Notes under the pieces: model-generated | Databases searched by the model: none | The model's input: the letters and a program-made list of their open reading frames with translations, nothing else | Told to the model about the DNA's origin: nothing | Program-made: the position numbers and the translations under genes | NCBI GenBank assembly: GCA_003651045.1 | Contig: QMTJ01000049.1 | Coordinates: 1 to 7,521 of the forward strand | Length of the DNA: 7,521 bases | Source of the DNA: Thermoplasmata archaeon | Lineage (GTDB): Archaea; Thermoplasmatota; E2; DHVEG-1 | Direction of reading: 5' to 3' | In this document: positions 1 to 4,625 of the stretch, piece after piece | Layout: the number at the start of each line of letters is the position of its first letter | Numbering within the stretch: position 1 is the stretch's first letter

Positions 1-46
1 GCTCGTAAGTTTTAGCCGGCAATAGTAGCCAGCTGTTTTTACCCAT
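1..46 (-). CDS. Possible 5' end of a gene running off the left edge (partial)
   Basis: An ATG at 46-44 on the minus strand opens a frame without stops to the window edge, reading MGKNSWLLLPAKTYE. A box A-like TTATATAA (77-84) lies about 30 bp upstream, the spacing expected for a nearly leaderless archaeal transcript, and no SD is visible. The other nearby ATG (50-48) stops after three codons. Fifteen codons are too few to recognise a family, and an open frame this short could arise by chance, so this is tentative. Confidence 0.25.
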   Translation of the reverse strand, partial: MGKNSWLLLPAKTYE

Positions 47-75
47 TCATTTAACAACCAATAAATATATAATAC

Positions 76-85
76 TTTATATAAT
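76..85 (-). promoter_or_regulatory. Box A-like element for the possible left-edge gene
   Basis: The self-complementary TTATATAA at 77-84 matches an archaeal box A on either strand. On the minus strand it would start transcription near position 54, just ahead of the ATG at 46. No plus-strand gene follows, so the minus direction is the more useful reading. The surroundings are very AT-rich and similar strings can occur by chance. Confidence 0.25.
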
Positions 86-169
86 TATCGGTAGAATGAG
101 AATAAAGCGTCAAATGAAAGATATATAAGAATATAATCCATATAAATATATAATAATTATATACGTTAG

Positions 170-184
170 AAAAAAATGAAAAAA
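170..184 (-). terminator. T-tract terminator downstream of the 303-aa gene
   Basis: On the minus strand, about 50 nt past the stop of the 303-aa gene, there is a run of six T followed by CA and a run of seven T (plus strand A 179-184 and A 170-176). Oligo-T tracts without a hairpin are the usual intrinsic termination signal of archaeal RNA polymerase. Confidence 0.5.
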
Positions 185-234
185 CATATTTTTTAAACAC
201 CTAAAAACTCTCTATCCATCTTTTGTTATCTCGT

Positions 235-1146
235 TCACTTGTTAACAAATAAAAATGGAAACAAGATTCTCAACAGTGACTTCTCTGGGTTTTTCCTTAT
301 ACGTGCTATTAACTTTAGAGGTGACCGCTCGGGATTCCGTCGTATACGCATCCTCCTAATACGTGCTATCCTATCTTTCAATGAACCTTCTGTCTTGTTT
401 GTTTCTACAATGACAGGTTTTGTTTCTTGTACAAAATCTACTATCTTGTACTGCTTACCATTTCTAGATAAAATATTACCATTTTTCATAATTTCTCCAA
501 GAGGATATCTTCTATTTACAAGGAATAAAGCCCCAGCGAGTAAAAACAGTCCAATGAGCGTATTTCTAATTAGTAGAATTGTACCCTGAAGATCATGAAC
601 TTTTGCTTTAAGAACATTTATATCCTCTCCTTGAGACTGTAAATTACTTCCAAATATATTCAGAGTATTATTAGTTAAATTCTTAAAACCAAGATAATCC
701 CCCTCAAAAGCCACAACCTCATCCTTTAAAAGATACAATTTTGTATAAGTATCATTTATTGCATCATAATATATCATAAGGGTTTTATCATGCTCTTGAA
801 GCTCTTCATAATTTTTTAAAGCTTTGTTATAAGCATAAGAAGCTATACTATGGGTATTAAACAAACCATTTTTAAGATCCTTGATAAGATTATATACATT
901 ATTAAACTCGCTTTTAACATTCATCCCGTCTATCCAATAGTTTATAGAACCATTAGCTTCACCATTAAAGAACGCAGTAAGATCCCCTTCGGTTGTGACA
1001 TTAAACGTTGAACTAACATTACCGTCACTTACCACGTACACTGTAATTGTTGTACCATTATCGTCGTCGTTTGTTGCTTGTACTGGTACAATAAACAAGA
1101 GTGAACTTATCAACAGTGCTATAAGTAAAACTATATTTTTTTTCAT
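235..1146 (-). CDS. Exported, membrane-anchored protein with Arg-rich cytoplasmic tail (hypothetical)
   Basis: I do not recognise the family of this 303-residue protein. The architecture is clear. Residues 1-24 form a signal peptide (MKK, hydrophobic core, likely cleavage after VQA). An extracellular part follows (25-187) with seven N-glycosylation sequons (N30, N43, N49, N65, N131, N156, N159) and probable helical or coiled-coil segments at about 75-145 and 160-187. One transmembrane helix lies at about 188-210, followed by a short cytoplasmic region. The tail (about 257-303) is strongly basic and internally repeated (IARIRR..RRNPERS, then IARIRKNPEKS). The ATG at 1146-1144 has a GAGGT ribosome site at 1154-1158 on the same strand, 8 nt away. 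A single-pass surface sensor, or an adaptor whose tail binds nucleic acid or lipid, is possible but is only inference. Confidence 0.75.
   Translation of the reverse strand: MKKNIVLLIALLISSLLFIVPVQATNDDDNGTTITVYVVSDGNVSSTFNVTTEGDLTAFFNGEANGSINYWIDGMNVKSEFNNVYNLIKDLKNGLFNTHSIASYAYNKALKNYEELQEHDKTLMIYYDAINDTYTKLYLLKDEVVAFEGDYLGFKNLTNNTLNIFGSNLQSQGEDINVLKAKVHDLQGTILLIRNTLIGLFLLAGALFLVNRRYPLGEIMKNGNILSRNGKQYKIVDFVQETKPVIVETNKTEGSLKDRIARIRRMRIRRNPERSPLKLIARIRKNPEKSLLRILFPFLFVNK
290..370 (-). repeat. Degenerate repeat coding the Arg-rich tail
   Basis: The 11-mer ATACGTGCTAT (plus strand) occurs at 299-309 and 359-369, exactly 60 bp apart. A diverged partial copy lies between them (TATACG near 342). 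In the encoded protein these are the repeated IARIR units and the related RNPERS/KNPEKS units, so the tail probably grew by in-frame duplication. Confidence 0.5.
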
Positions 1147-1214
1147 TTTTCAAACCTCTAAAGTTTATTTCTAATAAATTTATATTAATTTTTATATATT
1201 AATGAGTTTAATGA

Positions 1215-1222
1215 TATATAAA
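1215..1222 (-). promoter_or_regulatory. Box A promoter of the 303-aa gene
   Basis: The minus strand reads TTTATATA here, an exact archaeal box A. Transcription would be expected to start near 1192-1195, leaving a leader of about 45 nt that contains the GAGGT ribosome site. The flanks are AT-rich, so other TATA-like strings nearby cannot be excluded. Confidence 0.45.
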
Positions 1223-1279
1223 TATTTCCATTATAAAATAAATATCTAAATATATTCTAATATTATCTTCAATCAACAA

Positions 1280-1320
1280 ACTTAGAACTTAGTAACTGTA
1301 ACTTAGTAAATACTTAGTAA
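1280..1320. repeat. Cluster of four ACTTAG repeats
   Basis: ACTTAG occurs four times, at 1280, 1287, 1301 and 1312, and three of the copies continue as ACTTAGTAA. Spacings are 7, 14 and 11 bp. The cluster sits between the antiporter terminator and the box A of the 303-aa gene, about 60 bp upstream of that box A on the minus strand. It may be a regulator binding array or simple slippage. Confidence 0.5.
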
Positions 1321-1325
1321 AAAAA
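1319..1325 (-). terminator. T-tract terminator after the antiporter gene
   Basis: Seven consecutive T on the minus strand begin 20 nt beyond the antiporter stop codon, which fits an archaeal oligo-T terminator. No stable hairpin precedes it. Confidence 0.45.
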
Positions 1326-1345
1326 TACTGCTTTTATCCACCTAT

Positions 1346-2506
1346 CTAACTCACTTGTTTTTTAAATGAAATCTTTAACAAGAAAGGCGTCACAACAGCA
1401 GATACTATCACCAACAAAACTGTAGCCGCTAACATTTGATGAGCAAGATCACCCGTGAAAACACCAAGCTCTGTCGCAGTAGCAACTACAACCAAAGCAA
1501 CCTCCATACGCGGGATCATACCAATACCAACCTGCAAAGCCTCCCGGTTTTTAAAACCAGAAATCCTTGCACCTGTCGTGCAGCCTATTATCTTACCAGC
1601 AAACGCTGCAGGGATAAACAACAAAACAAGTACACCAACATTACTCAAAACTGAAAAATTAAAAGAAGCACCCACCCAGACAAAAAACAAAGGCACCAAA
1701 AAAGTCTGACCAAGTTCACGAGTAAAATCTAAAATCCTCCTAGATTGCGGGGTCGTACCAATTATCAAACCTGCGATAAAAGCACCAGTGATAGCGGCAA
1801 GACCCATACTCTCCGCAAACGCACCAAAAAGAAAACATAAAACCAAAGCAATTGTTATAAGGATATAACGAACAGGAATAGCATCACCGAGTTTCATAAT
1901 ATATGATATTAAACGTAAACCAAGAATAAATGTGATAATGAAAAATATAACAACTTTTATACCCATAACAACAGGAGAACCCTGACCCACAATCACTGAG
2001 AGAATCAATATACCTAGTACATCATCAAGTACTGCTATAGTGAGAATAAAAGTTCCTACTTTTGTATGGAGTTTACCTAAATCCATCAACGTTCTTACAG
2101 AAACACCCACACTTGTAGCTGTGAGTATAGCACCAATCCCTAACGACTGCAAAGTAGGGAAACCAAGGATATGACCAACCAGATAGCCAAAAAAGAATGC
2201 TACACTAACATCCAATAAGGAGGTTAGTATTCCTCCTTTACCAGCGTTTTTTATATCACGGAAATCTGTTTCTAACCCACTTAAAAACAATAATGTAATA
2301 ATCCCAAGTAAAGCAAGAGTATGAAAATCTTCACCAGTTAAATCTAAGTTAAAAGTGTATATTTTGTTGTTTAAAACATACAGTGTTGTACCAGAGAATC
2401 TCCCTAACAGGTAGGGCCCTAATATGACTCCAGCTAATATTTCACCAATTACTACTGGTTGTTTTAACTTTTCGAATAAATAATCTAAGAGTTTCGCTAA
2501 GATCAA
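1346..2506 (-). CDS. CPA2-type Na+(K+)/H+ antiporter, membrane domain only (Kef/NapA-like)
   Basis: This is a polytopic inner-membrane cation/proton exchanger. From the TTG at 2506 it is 386 residues, nearly all hydrophobic helices. Family landmarks are QPVVIGEILAGVILGP (16-31), FLSGLETD (74-81), the ATSVGVS stretch (130-136), the ion-binding Asp pair D161-D162 in VLDDVLGI, the PLFFVWVGASF segment (282-292) and GMIPRMEVALVVV (339-351), where a Lys or Arg contributes to the transport site. There is no C-terminal TrkA-N/RCK domain, unlike full KefB/C. The TTG start cuts the first helix. The frame stays open upstream, reading EDILLEIALALILAK, which is what the family has there, but it contains no ATG, GTG or TTG. 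An AAGGTGAT ribosome site (2554-2547) lies 6 nt before an in-frame ACG at 2539. I list the canonical start but believe the protein begins near 2539. It is probably involved in pH or Na+ homeostasis. Confidence 0.9.
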   Translation of the reverse strand: MILAKLLDYLFEKLKQPVVIGEILAGVILGPYLLGRFSGTTLYVLNNKIYTFNLDLTGEDFHTLALLGIITLLFLSGLETDFRDIKNAGKGGILTSLLDVSVAFFFGYLVGHILGFPTLQSLGIGAILTATSVGVSVRTLMDLGKLHTKVGTFILTIAVLDDVLGILILSVIVGQGSPVVMGIKVVIFFIITFILGLRLISYIMKLGDAIPVRYILITIALVLCFLFGAFAESMGLAAITGAFIAGLIIGTTPQSRRILDFTRELGQTFLVPLFFVWVGASFNFSVLSNVGVLVLLFIPAAFAGKIIGCTTGARISGFKNREALQVGIGMIPRMEVALVVVATATELGVFTGDLAHQMLAATVLLVIVSAVVTPFLLKISFKKQVS

Positions 2507-2546
2507 TGCAAGGGCTATCTCAAGTAATATGTCTTCCGTAGTGAAA

Positions 2547-2554
2547 TCACCTTC
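2547..2554 (-). promoter_or_regulatory. Strong ribosome binding site that points to the true antiporter start
   Basis: The minus strand reads AAGGTGAT, a near-complete match to the archaeal anti-SD. Six nucleotides downstream the antiporter frame has ACG (2539-2537). There is no canonical start codon within reach, and the TTG at 2506 is about 40 nt away. The site therefore supports initiation at 2539, either at a rare ACG or at a former ATG that has changed. Confidence 0.5.
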
Positions 2555-2597
2555 ATAGTAGGGTTTATTTTATCTTTAATTTGGTTGATAGTTGTTC

Positions 2598-2605
2598 TAT
2601 TTAAT
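2598..2605 (-). promoter_or_regulatory. Candidate box A of the antiporter gene
   Basis: The minus strand reads ATTAAATA, preceded by an A-rich BRE-like AAAGAAATC. Initiation would fall near 2575-2580, giving a leader of about 40 nt that includes the AAGGTGAT site. Confidence 0.35.
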
Positions 2606-2650
2606 GATTTCTTTAGAGACATAAGAATGATAAATCATATAGATTAAAGT

Positions 2651-2670
2651 TTTCCATCTGATGATGGAGG
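2651..2670 (+). other. Small hairpin in the divergent region
   Basis: TCCATC and GATGGA (2653-2658 and 2663-2668) form a perfect 6-bp stem around a TGAT loop, extendable by two G-U pairs. A T-rich run follows on the plus strand at 2677-2687. No plus-strand gene lies upstream to be terminated, so the role, if any, is unknown. It could be a dyad operator. Confidence 0.35.
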
Positions 2671-2724
2671 GGAGCCTTTGTTTTTATGTATAAAATAAAA
2701 GTAAGAGAAAGAGGTGATTGTATT

Positions 2725-2766
2725 ATGAATTCAAAAAATCAGGAGAAACTTAATTCAGGAATATAA
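2725..2766 (+). CDS. Mini-ORF with strong ribosome site, in frame with the next gene
   Basis: GAGGTGAT (2711-2718) stands 6 nt before an ATG that encodes only 13 residues (MNSKNQEKLNSGI) and ends at TAA 2764-2766. The same frame then runs open without a stop into the ATG of the PH-like gene at 2821, 32 codons after this ATG. A longer version from the ATG at 2686 would have 26 residues. It may be a leader peptide or the disrupted original N-terminus of the next gene, or the ribosome site may be coincidental. There is no homology evidence. Confidence 0.3.
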   Translation: MNSKNQEKLNSGI

Positions 2767-2781
2767 AATGGTTTTACAGCA

Positions 2782-2804
2782 CCGAAAGATTTAACTTATA
2801 TAAT
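2782..2804 (+). promoter_or_regulatory. Promoter of the PH-like/membrane protein pair (leaderless)
   Basis: A TTATATAAT box A (2796-2804) is preceded by A/T-rich sequence with CGAAAG at 2783-2788. The expected transcription start, about 26 bp beyond the box centre, coincides with the ATG at 2821. No SD is present before that ATG, so a leaderless mRNA is likely. Confidence 0.5.
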
Positions 2805-2820
2805 AAAATTTAAAATAGTC

Positions 2821-3240
2821 ATGGAAGAGGATGTTATTGGATTTATTCATACAAAAAATTTGGCTAAAAAAGGTAGACTAAAAGCAGGAATTGCAATGTA
2901 CATTACAAAGGAGAAAATCATGGGGGCAGTTAAAGTAAAATTTGGGTCTATAGCTGCATACCTTGGTGAGGGGTCAAATGTTAGTCTTGAATATTGGGAG
3001 AAAGCAAAAAAAATAAAAAAATTAATCGAAAAAAGGAAAGAATTTGAACTACATCAGGCTGATATCCAGTCAATCCAGATAAAGAAACCGGGAGTTTTTA
3101 GGCCAGGATATGTTATTTTTCAATCTAAGAACCAAGAAATGCAATTAGCTATTGGCTCAGATATTAGTGACAAAGAATATAATATTCTATATTTTCTTTT
3201 GAATAAATTTGCTCCTGATAAATTTCAAGAGATAGGGTGA
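2821..3240 (+). CDS. Small soluble protein, possibly PH-like fold (hypothetical)
   Basis: This 139-residue protein has no signal peptide or membrane helix. The predicted pattern is N-terminal beta strands (about 5-37, GFIHTKN..KAGIAMYITKEKIMGA), a lysine-rich amphipathic helix (about 56-78), more strands (80-113, ADIQSIQIKKPG..GYVIFQSKNQEMQLAIGS) and a closing helix (117-133). Strands followed by one C-terminal helix recall bacterial-type PH (bPH2/GRAM-like) domains, but I cannot name a family. The ATG at 2821 fits a leaderless start from the promoter just upstream. The stop overlaps the ribosome site of the next gene, so the two are translated together and probably work together at the membrane. 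Confidence 0.75.
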   Translation: MEEDVIGFIHTKNLAKKGRLKAGIAMYITKEKIMGAVKVKFGSIAAYLGEGSNVSLEYWEKAKKIKKLIEKRKEFELHQADIQSIQIKKPGVFRPGYVIFQSKNQEMQLAIGSDISDKEYNILYFLLNKFAPDKFQEIG

Positions 3241-3245
3241 TATGA

Positions 3246-3593
3246 ATGGCAAGTATCGGTAAAACAATAGGAGGAGGTTTGGTTCTTATTGTCTCTTCGT
3301 TTATAGTAGGAATACTATTCCCAGAAGCTTTTAGGGGGAGTAGTTATATTCATCTCATAATACCTATATTTTTCGGAATTTTTTTAATAATTTATGGTAC
3401 TTTGAAGGGTATTTATTCTGGAGCAAAAAAATTCTCTAAAGAATCTAAGATGTATAACAAACTTGAGGAGAACTACATTACGAGATATGGTATATCAGGA
3501 AAACGTCAGCTTAATCAAGATATCATGAAGCTTACAGATGAAGGATATACTCGTAAAGATGCAATTAAACAACTCTATCAGAAGATCAAATAA
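3246..3593 (+). CDS. Small two-helix membrane protein with C-terminal helical hairpin (hypothetical)
   Basis: This 115-residue protein has two transmembrane helices (about 8-25 and 34-51), then a basic linker and a soluble C-terminal helical pair (about 84-113, KRQLNQDIMKLTDEGYTRKDAIKQLYQKIK region) that resembles a short SHOCT-like oligomerisation module in size and position. The start at 3246 is chosen because GGTGAT (3236-3241), which spans the upstream stop codon, lies 4 nt ahead; an ATG at 3242 would touch the site and is in another frame. It is cotranscribed with the PH-like protein, with only 5 nt between them. The family is not recognised. A membrane anchor or scaffold for its soluble partner is a reasonable guess. 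Confidence 0.75.
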   Translation: MASIGKTIGGGLVLIVSSFIVGILFPEAFRGSSYIHLIIPIFFGIFLIIYGTLKGIYSGAKKFSKESKMYNKLEENYITRYGISGKRQLNQDIMKLTDEGYTRKDAIKQLYQKIK

Positions 3594-3724
3594 TCTCTAT
3601 AATTTTATCTTCCTGAAGAAATTTCATATAATTACGGTGTAATAGGTTGTCCTGACTGCAATTGTCCAGATTAAAATTGGAAACAAATCAAAATATTGTG
3701 AATATAACACGATATCAAACTTAC

Positions 3725-3792
3725 CAGGTATGTGTTCGATAACACCCCATGGTGGTAGACCCGGGGTTTTCCGTATTTCAACACCCACCCCC
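3725..3792. other. GC-rich island in an AT-rich gap (possible structured RNA or gene remnant)
   Basis: The gap 3594-3853 is AT-rich except here, where runs such as ACCCC, GGTGG, CCCGGGG and CACCCACCCCC are concentrated. Possible pairings are GTGTT/AACAC (3732-3736 with 3741-3745, 4-nt loop), ACCCC/GGGGT (3744-3748 with 3763-3767) and GGTGG/CCACC (3751-3755 with 3785-3789); the last two cannot all form with the first simultaneously. A 23-codon ORF (ATG 3730 to TAG 3801) and a longer open frame from 3646 also cross it, without a ribosome site. I cannot decide between an RNA and a decayed gene. Confidence 0.3.
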
Positions 3793-3800
3793 AAATTTTA

Positions 3801-3814
3801 GAAAAATTTAAATA
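3801..3814 (+). promoter_or_regulatory. Box A and BRE promoter of the metallocofactor locus
   Basis: GAAAAA (BRE-like, 3801-3806) runs directly into TTTAAATA (3807-3814), an exact archaeal box A. Initiation is expected near 3836-3838, giving a leader of about 16 nt before the ATG at 3854. No full SD precedes that ATG. Confidence 0.6.
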
Positions 3815-3820
3815 ATAGTT

Positions 3821-3830
3821 CTCATATGAG
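3821..3830. promoter_or_regulatory. 10-bp palindrome between box A and transcription start (candidate operator)
   Basis: CTCATATGAG is a perfect palindrome 6 bp downstream of the box A, just before the expected start of transcription. A protein bound here would block RNA polymerase. The first gene encodes an HTH protein, so autoregulation is the simplest reading. The motif was not seen elsewhere in the window. Confidence 0.4.
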
Positions 3831-3853
3831 TAATATATAGGAATGTAAAAAAC

Positions 3854-4180
3854 ATGCCAGGATACGGACTAGGACAGGGAAGACAACGCGGTAGATGCCG
3901 CGGAAGACGATGGGTTGAACACTTCCCAGAAACAACATATTTCAGACCATATGGACCACCGCAACCACCCAACCAAACAACTATCCTAACCATTGAAGAA
4001 CTCGAAGCACTACGATTAGTAGACCTCGAAGACCTCACACAAGAAGAAGCAGCAGCACGAATGGGTGTCTCAAGGAAAACACTATGGAATGATCTCCAAC
4101 GAGCTAGAAAAAAAGTTGCCAGCGCACTTGTTAACGGACATGCTATCCGTATCCAAGGTGGAGACTACATCCTACGATAA
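3854..4180 (+). CDS. UPF0251/DUF134 family HTH DNA-binding protein
   Basis: This 108-residue protein is a likely transcription regulator of the UPF0251/DUF134 family (COG1342). Family hallmarks are FPETTYFRPYGPP (24-36), the LTIEELEALRLVDLEDLTQEEAAARMGVSRKTL region (45-77) with a sigma-70 region 4-like helix-turn-helix at about 62-84, and the C-terminal GHAIRIQGGDY (95-105). The first 20 residues are unusual. Instead of the family's short Pro/Arg-rich start they read MPGYGLGQGRQRGRCRGRRW, a Gly/Arg-rich segment resembling those of two other proteins in this locus. DUF134 genes are often found beside Fe-S or cofactor ATPase genes, as here. It heads the cluster directly behind a strong box A and a palindrome, and probably controls the locus. 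The DNA target and ligand are unknown. Confidence 0.9.
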   Translation: MPGYGLGQGRQRGRCRGRRWVEHFPETTYFRPYGPPQPPNQTTILTIEELEALRLVDLEDLTQEEAAARMGVSRKTLWNDLQRARKKVASALVNGHAIRIQGGDYILR

Positions 4181-4186
4181 AAAAAA

Positions 4187-4194
4187 GGAGGTGA
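4187..4194 (+). promoter_or_regulatory. Full-length SD of the Gly/Arg-rich gene
   Basis: GGAGGTGA, a complete match to the archaeal anti-SD, lies 9 nt before the ATG at 4204 and 6 nt after the DUF134 stop. It indicates strong translation of the second gene from a shared message. Confidence 0.75.
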
Positions 4195-4203
4195 ACTAAA
4201 AAA

Positions 4204-4560
4204 ATGCCAGGTGGAGATAGAACAGGACCCTTAGGCCTTGGGCCAAGAACGGGACGAGCAGCAGGTTATTGCGCAGGATACTCAGTACCAGGGTACATGA
4301 ATCCTATTCCAGGGTTTGGACGAGGATTCGGCTACGGTAGAGGATTCGGACGAGGACTATGGGGACGAGGTAGATGGTTCTGGCGAAGGGGATATTATCC
4401 GTATCCAGCACCCTACTATAGAGAGATATACCCAGAGCCCAGTAGGGAAGAAGAAAAAACCTACCTCGAAACTCTGGTAAAAAATCTTGAAGAAGAGCTC
4501 AAGGCTGTAAGGGAAAGATTACAAGAACTGTCTAAAGAAAAGAAAGAAGAAGCTCCTTAA
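4204..4560 (+). CDS. Gly/Arg/Tyr-rich protein with C-terminal coiled coil (DUF5320-like)
   Basis: This 118-residue protein begins MPGGDRTGPLGLGPRTGRAA, the usual opening of the DUF5320 family that sits beside Mrp/NifX-type genes in anaerobes. Residues 37-63 are a low-complexity stretch of FGRG/GRG units with Trp and Tyr. Residues 64-76 are Pro/Tyr-rich, and 79-114 form a charged coiled coil (EEEKTYLETLVKNLEEEL and on) likely to oligomerise. There is one Cys (C23) and no signal peptide. The biochemical role is unknown. Its position between the regulator and the NBP35 ATPase, and the RG motifs shared with the mini zinc-ribbon protein, suggest a scaffold for the other products. The last codons and stop form the left arm of a long inverted repeat. 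Confidence 0.8.
   Translation: MPGGDRTGPLGLGPRTGRAAGYCAGYSVPGYMNPIPGFGRGFGYGRGFGRGLWGRGRWFWRRGYYPYPAPYYREIYPEPSREEEKTYLETLVKNLEEELKAVRERLQELSKEKKEEAP
4316..4357 (+). repeat. Short in-frame repeats coding the FGRG segment
   Basis: GAGGATTCGG occurs at 4322-4331 and 4340-4349, 18 bp apart. GGACGAGGA follows TT(T/C) at 4318-4326 and again at 4348-4356. The repeat keeps the codon frame, so the Arg-Gly region expands by units of whole codons. Confidence 0.5.
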
Positions 4561-4593
4561 ACCTCAGAATAAAAAAGGAGCTTCATCTTTCTT
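4540..4593 (+). terminator. Long inverted repeat between the first two genes and NBP35 (terminator or RNA stability hairpin)
   Basis: GAAGCTCCTT (4549-4558) pairs perfectly with AAGGAGCTTC (4575-4584). After a single A-A mismatch, eight more pairs form (4540-4547 with 4586-4593). The result is a 19-position stem with a 16-nt A-rich loop (4559-4574). The left arm lies inside the last codons of the DUF5320-like gene and includes the T of its stop. A T-rich run follows (4588-4612). It could terminate part of the transcripts or protect the 3' end of the two-gene message, which would set the first two genes at a higher level than the ATPase. Confidence 0.6.
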
Positions 4594-4625
4594 ACTATTT
4601 TGTTGAGCAAACACAATATAAATTG

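Larger units (their letters stand above)
2507..2820. other. Intergenic regulatory region between divergent genes
   Basis: This gap separates the minus-strand antiporter from the plus-strand PH-like gene. It holds the probable N-terminal codons of the antiporter (2507-2539), its ribosome site and promoter, a small hairpin (2651-2670), a mini-ORF with a strong ribosome site (2725-2766) and the promoter of the 2821 gene. I see no RNA gene or mobile element in it. Confidence 0.6.

Noticed and set aside
239..589. 116-codon open frame on the plus strand
   Set aside because: It lies antisense to the 303-aa gene, has no ribosome site or plausible composition, and arises from the Arg-rich codons of that gene.
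1436..1709. Two plus-strand open frames within the antiporter
   Set aside because: Both are antisense shadows of a well-conserved membrane protein gene and have no family features.
2657..2668. CTGATGATGG resembles C/D box sRNA boxes
   Set aside because: The C box needs a purine before TGATGA and there is no D, C' and D' box set at suitable spacing; the string is better explained by the 6-bp hairpin.
2764..2766. In-frame stop read as recoding (pyrrolysine-like) joining the mini-ORF to the next gene
   Set aside because: The codon is TAA, while pyrrolysine uses TAG, and no recoding structure is visible downstream.
3730..3750. GTGTTCGATAACAC followed by CCCCA looked like a tRNA T-arm and 3' end
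   Set aside because: The stem does not fit a 7-nt T-loop, and the preceding 60-70 bp is AT-rich with no D-arm, anticodon arm or acceptor partner.
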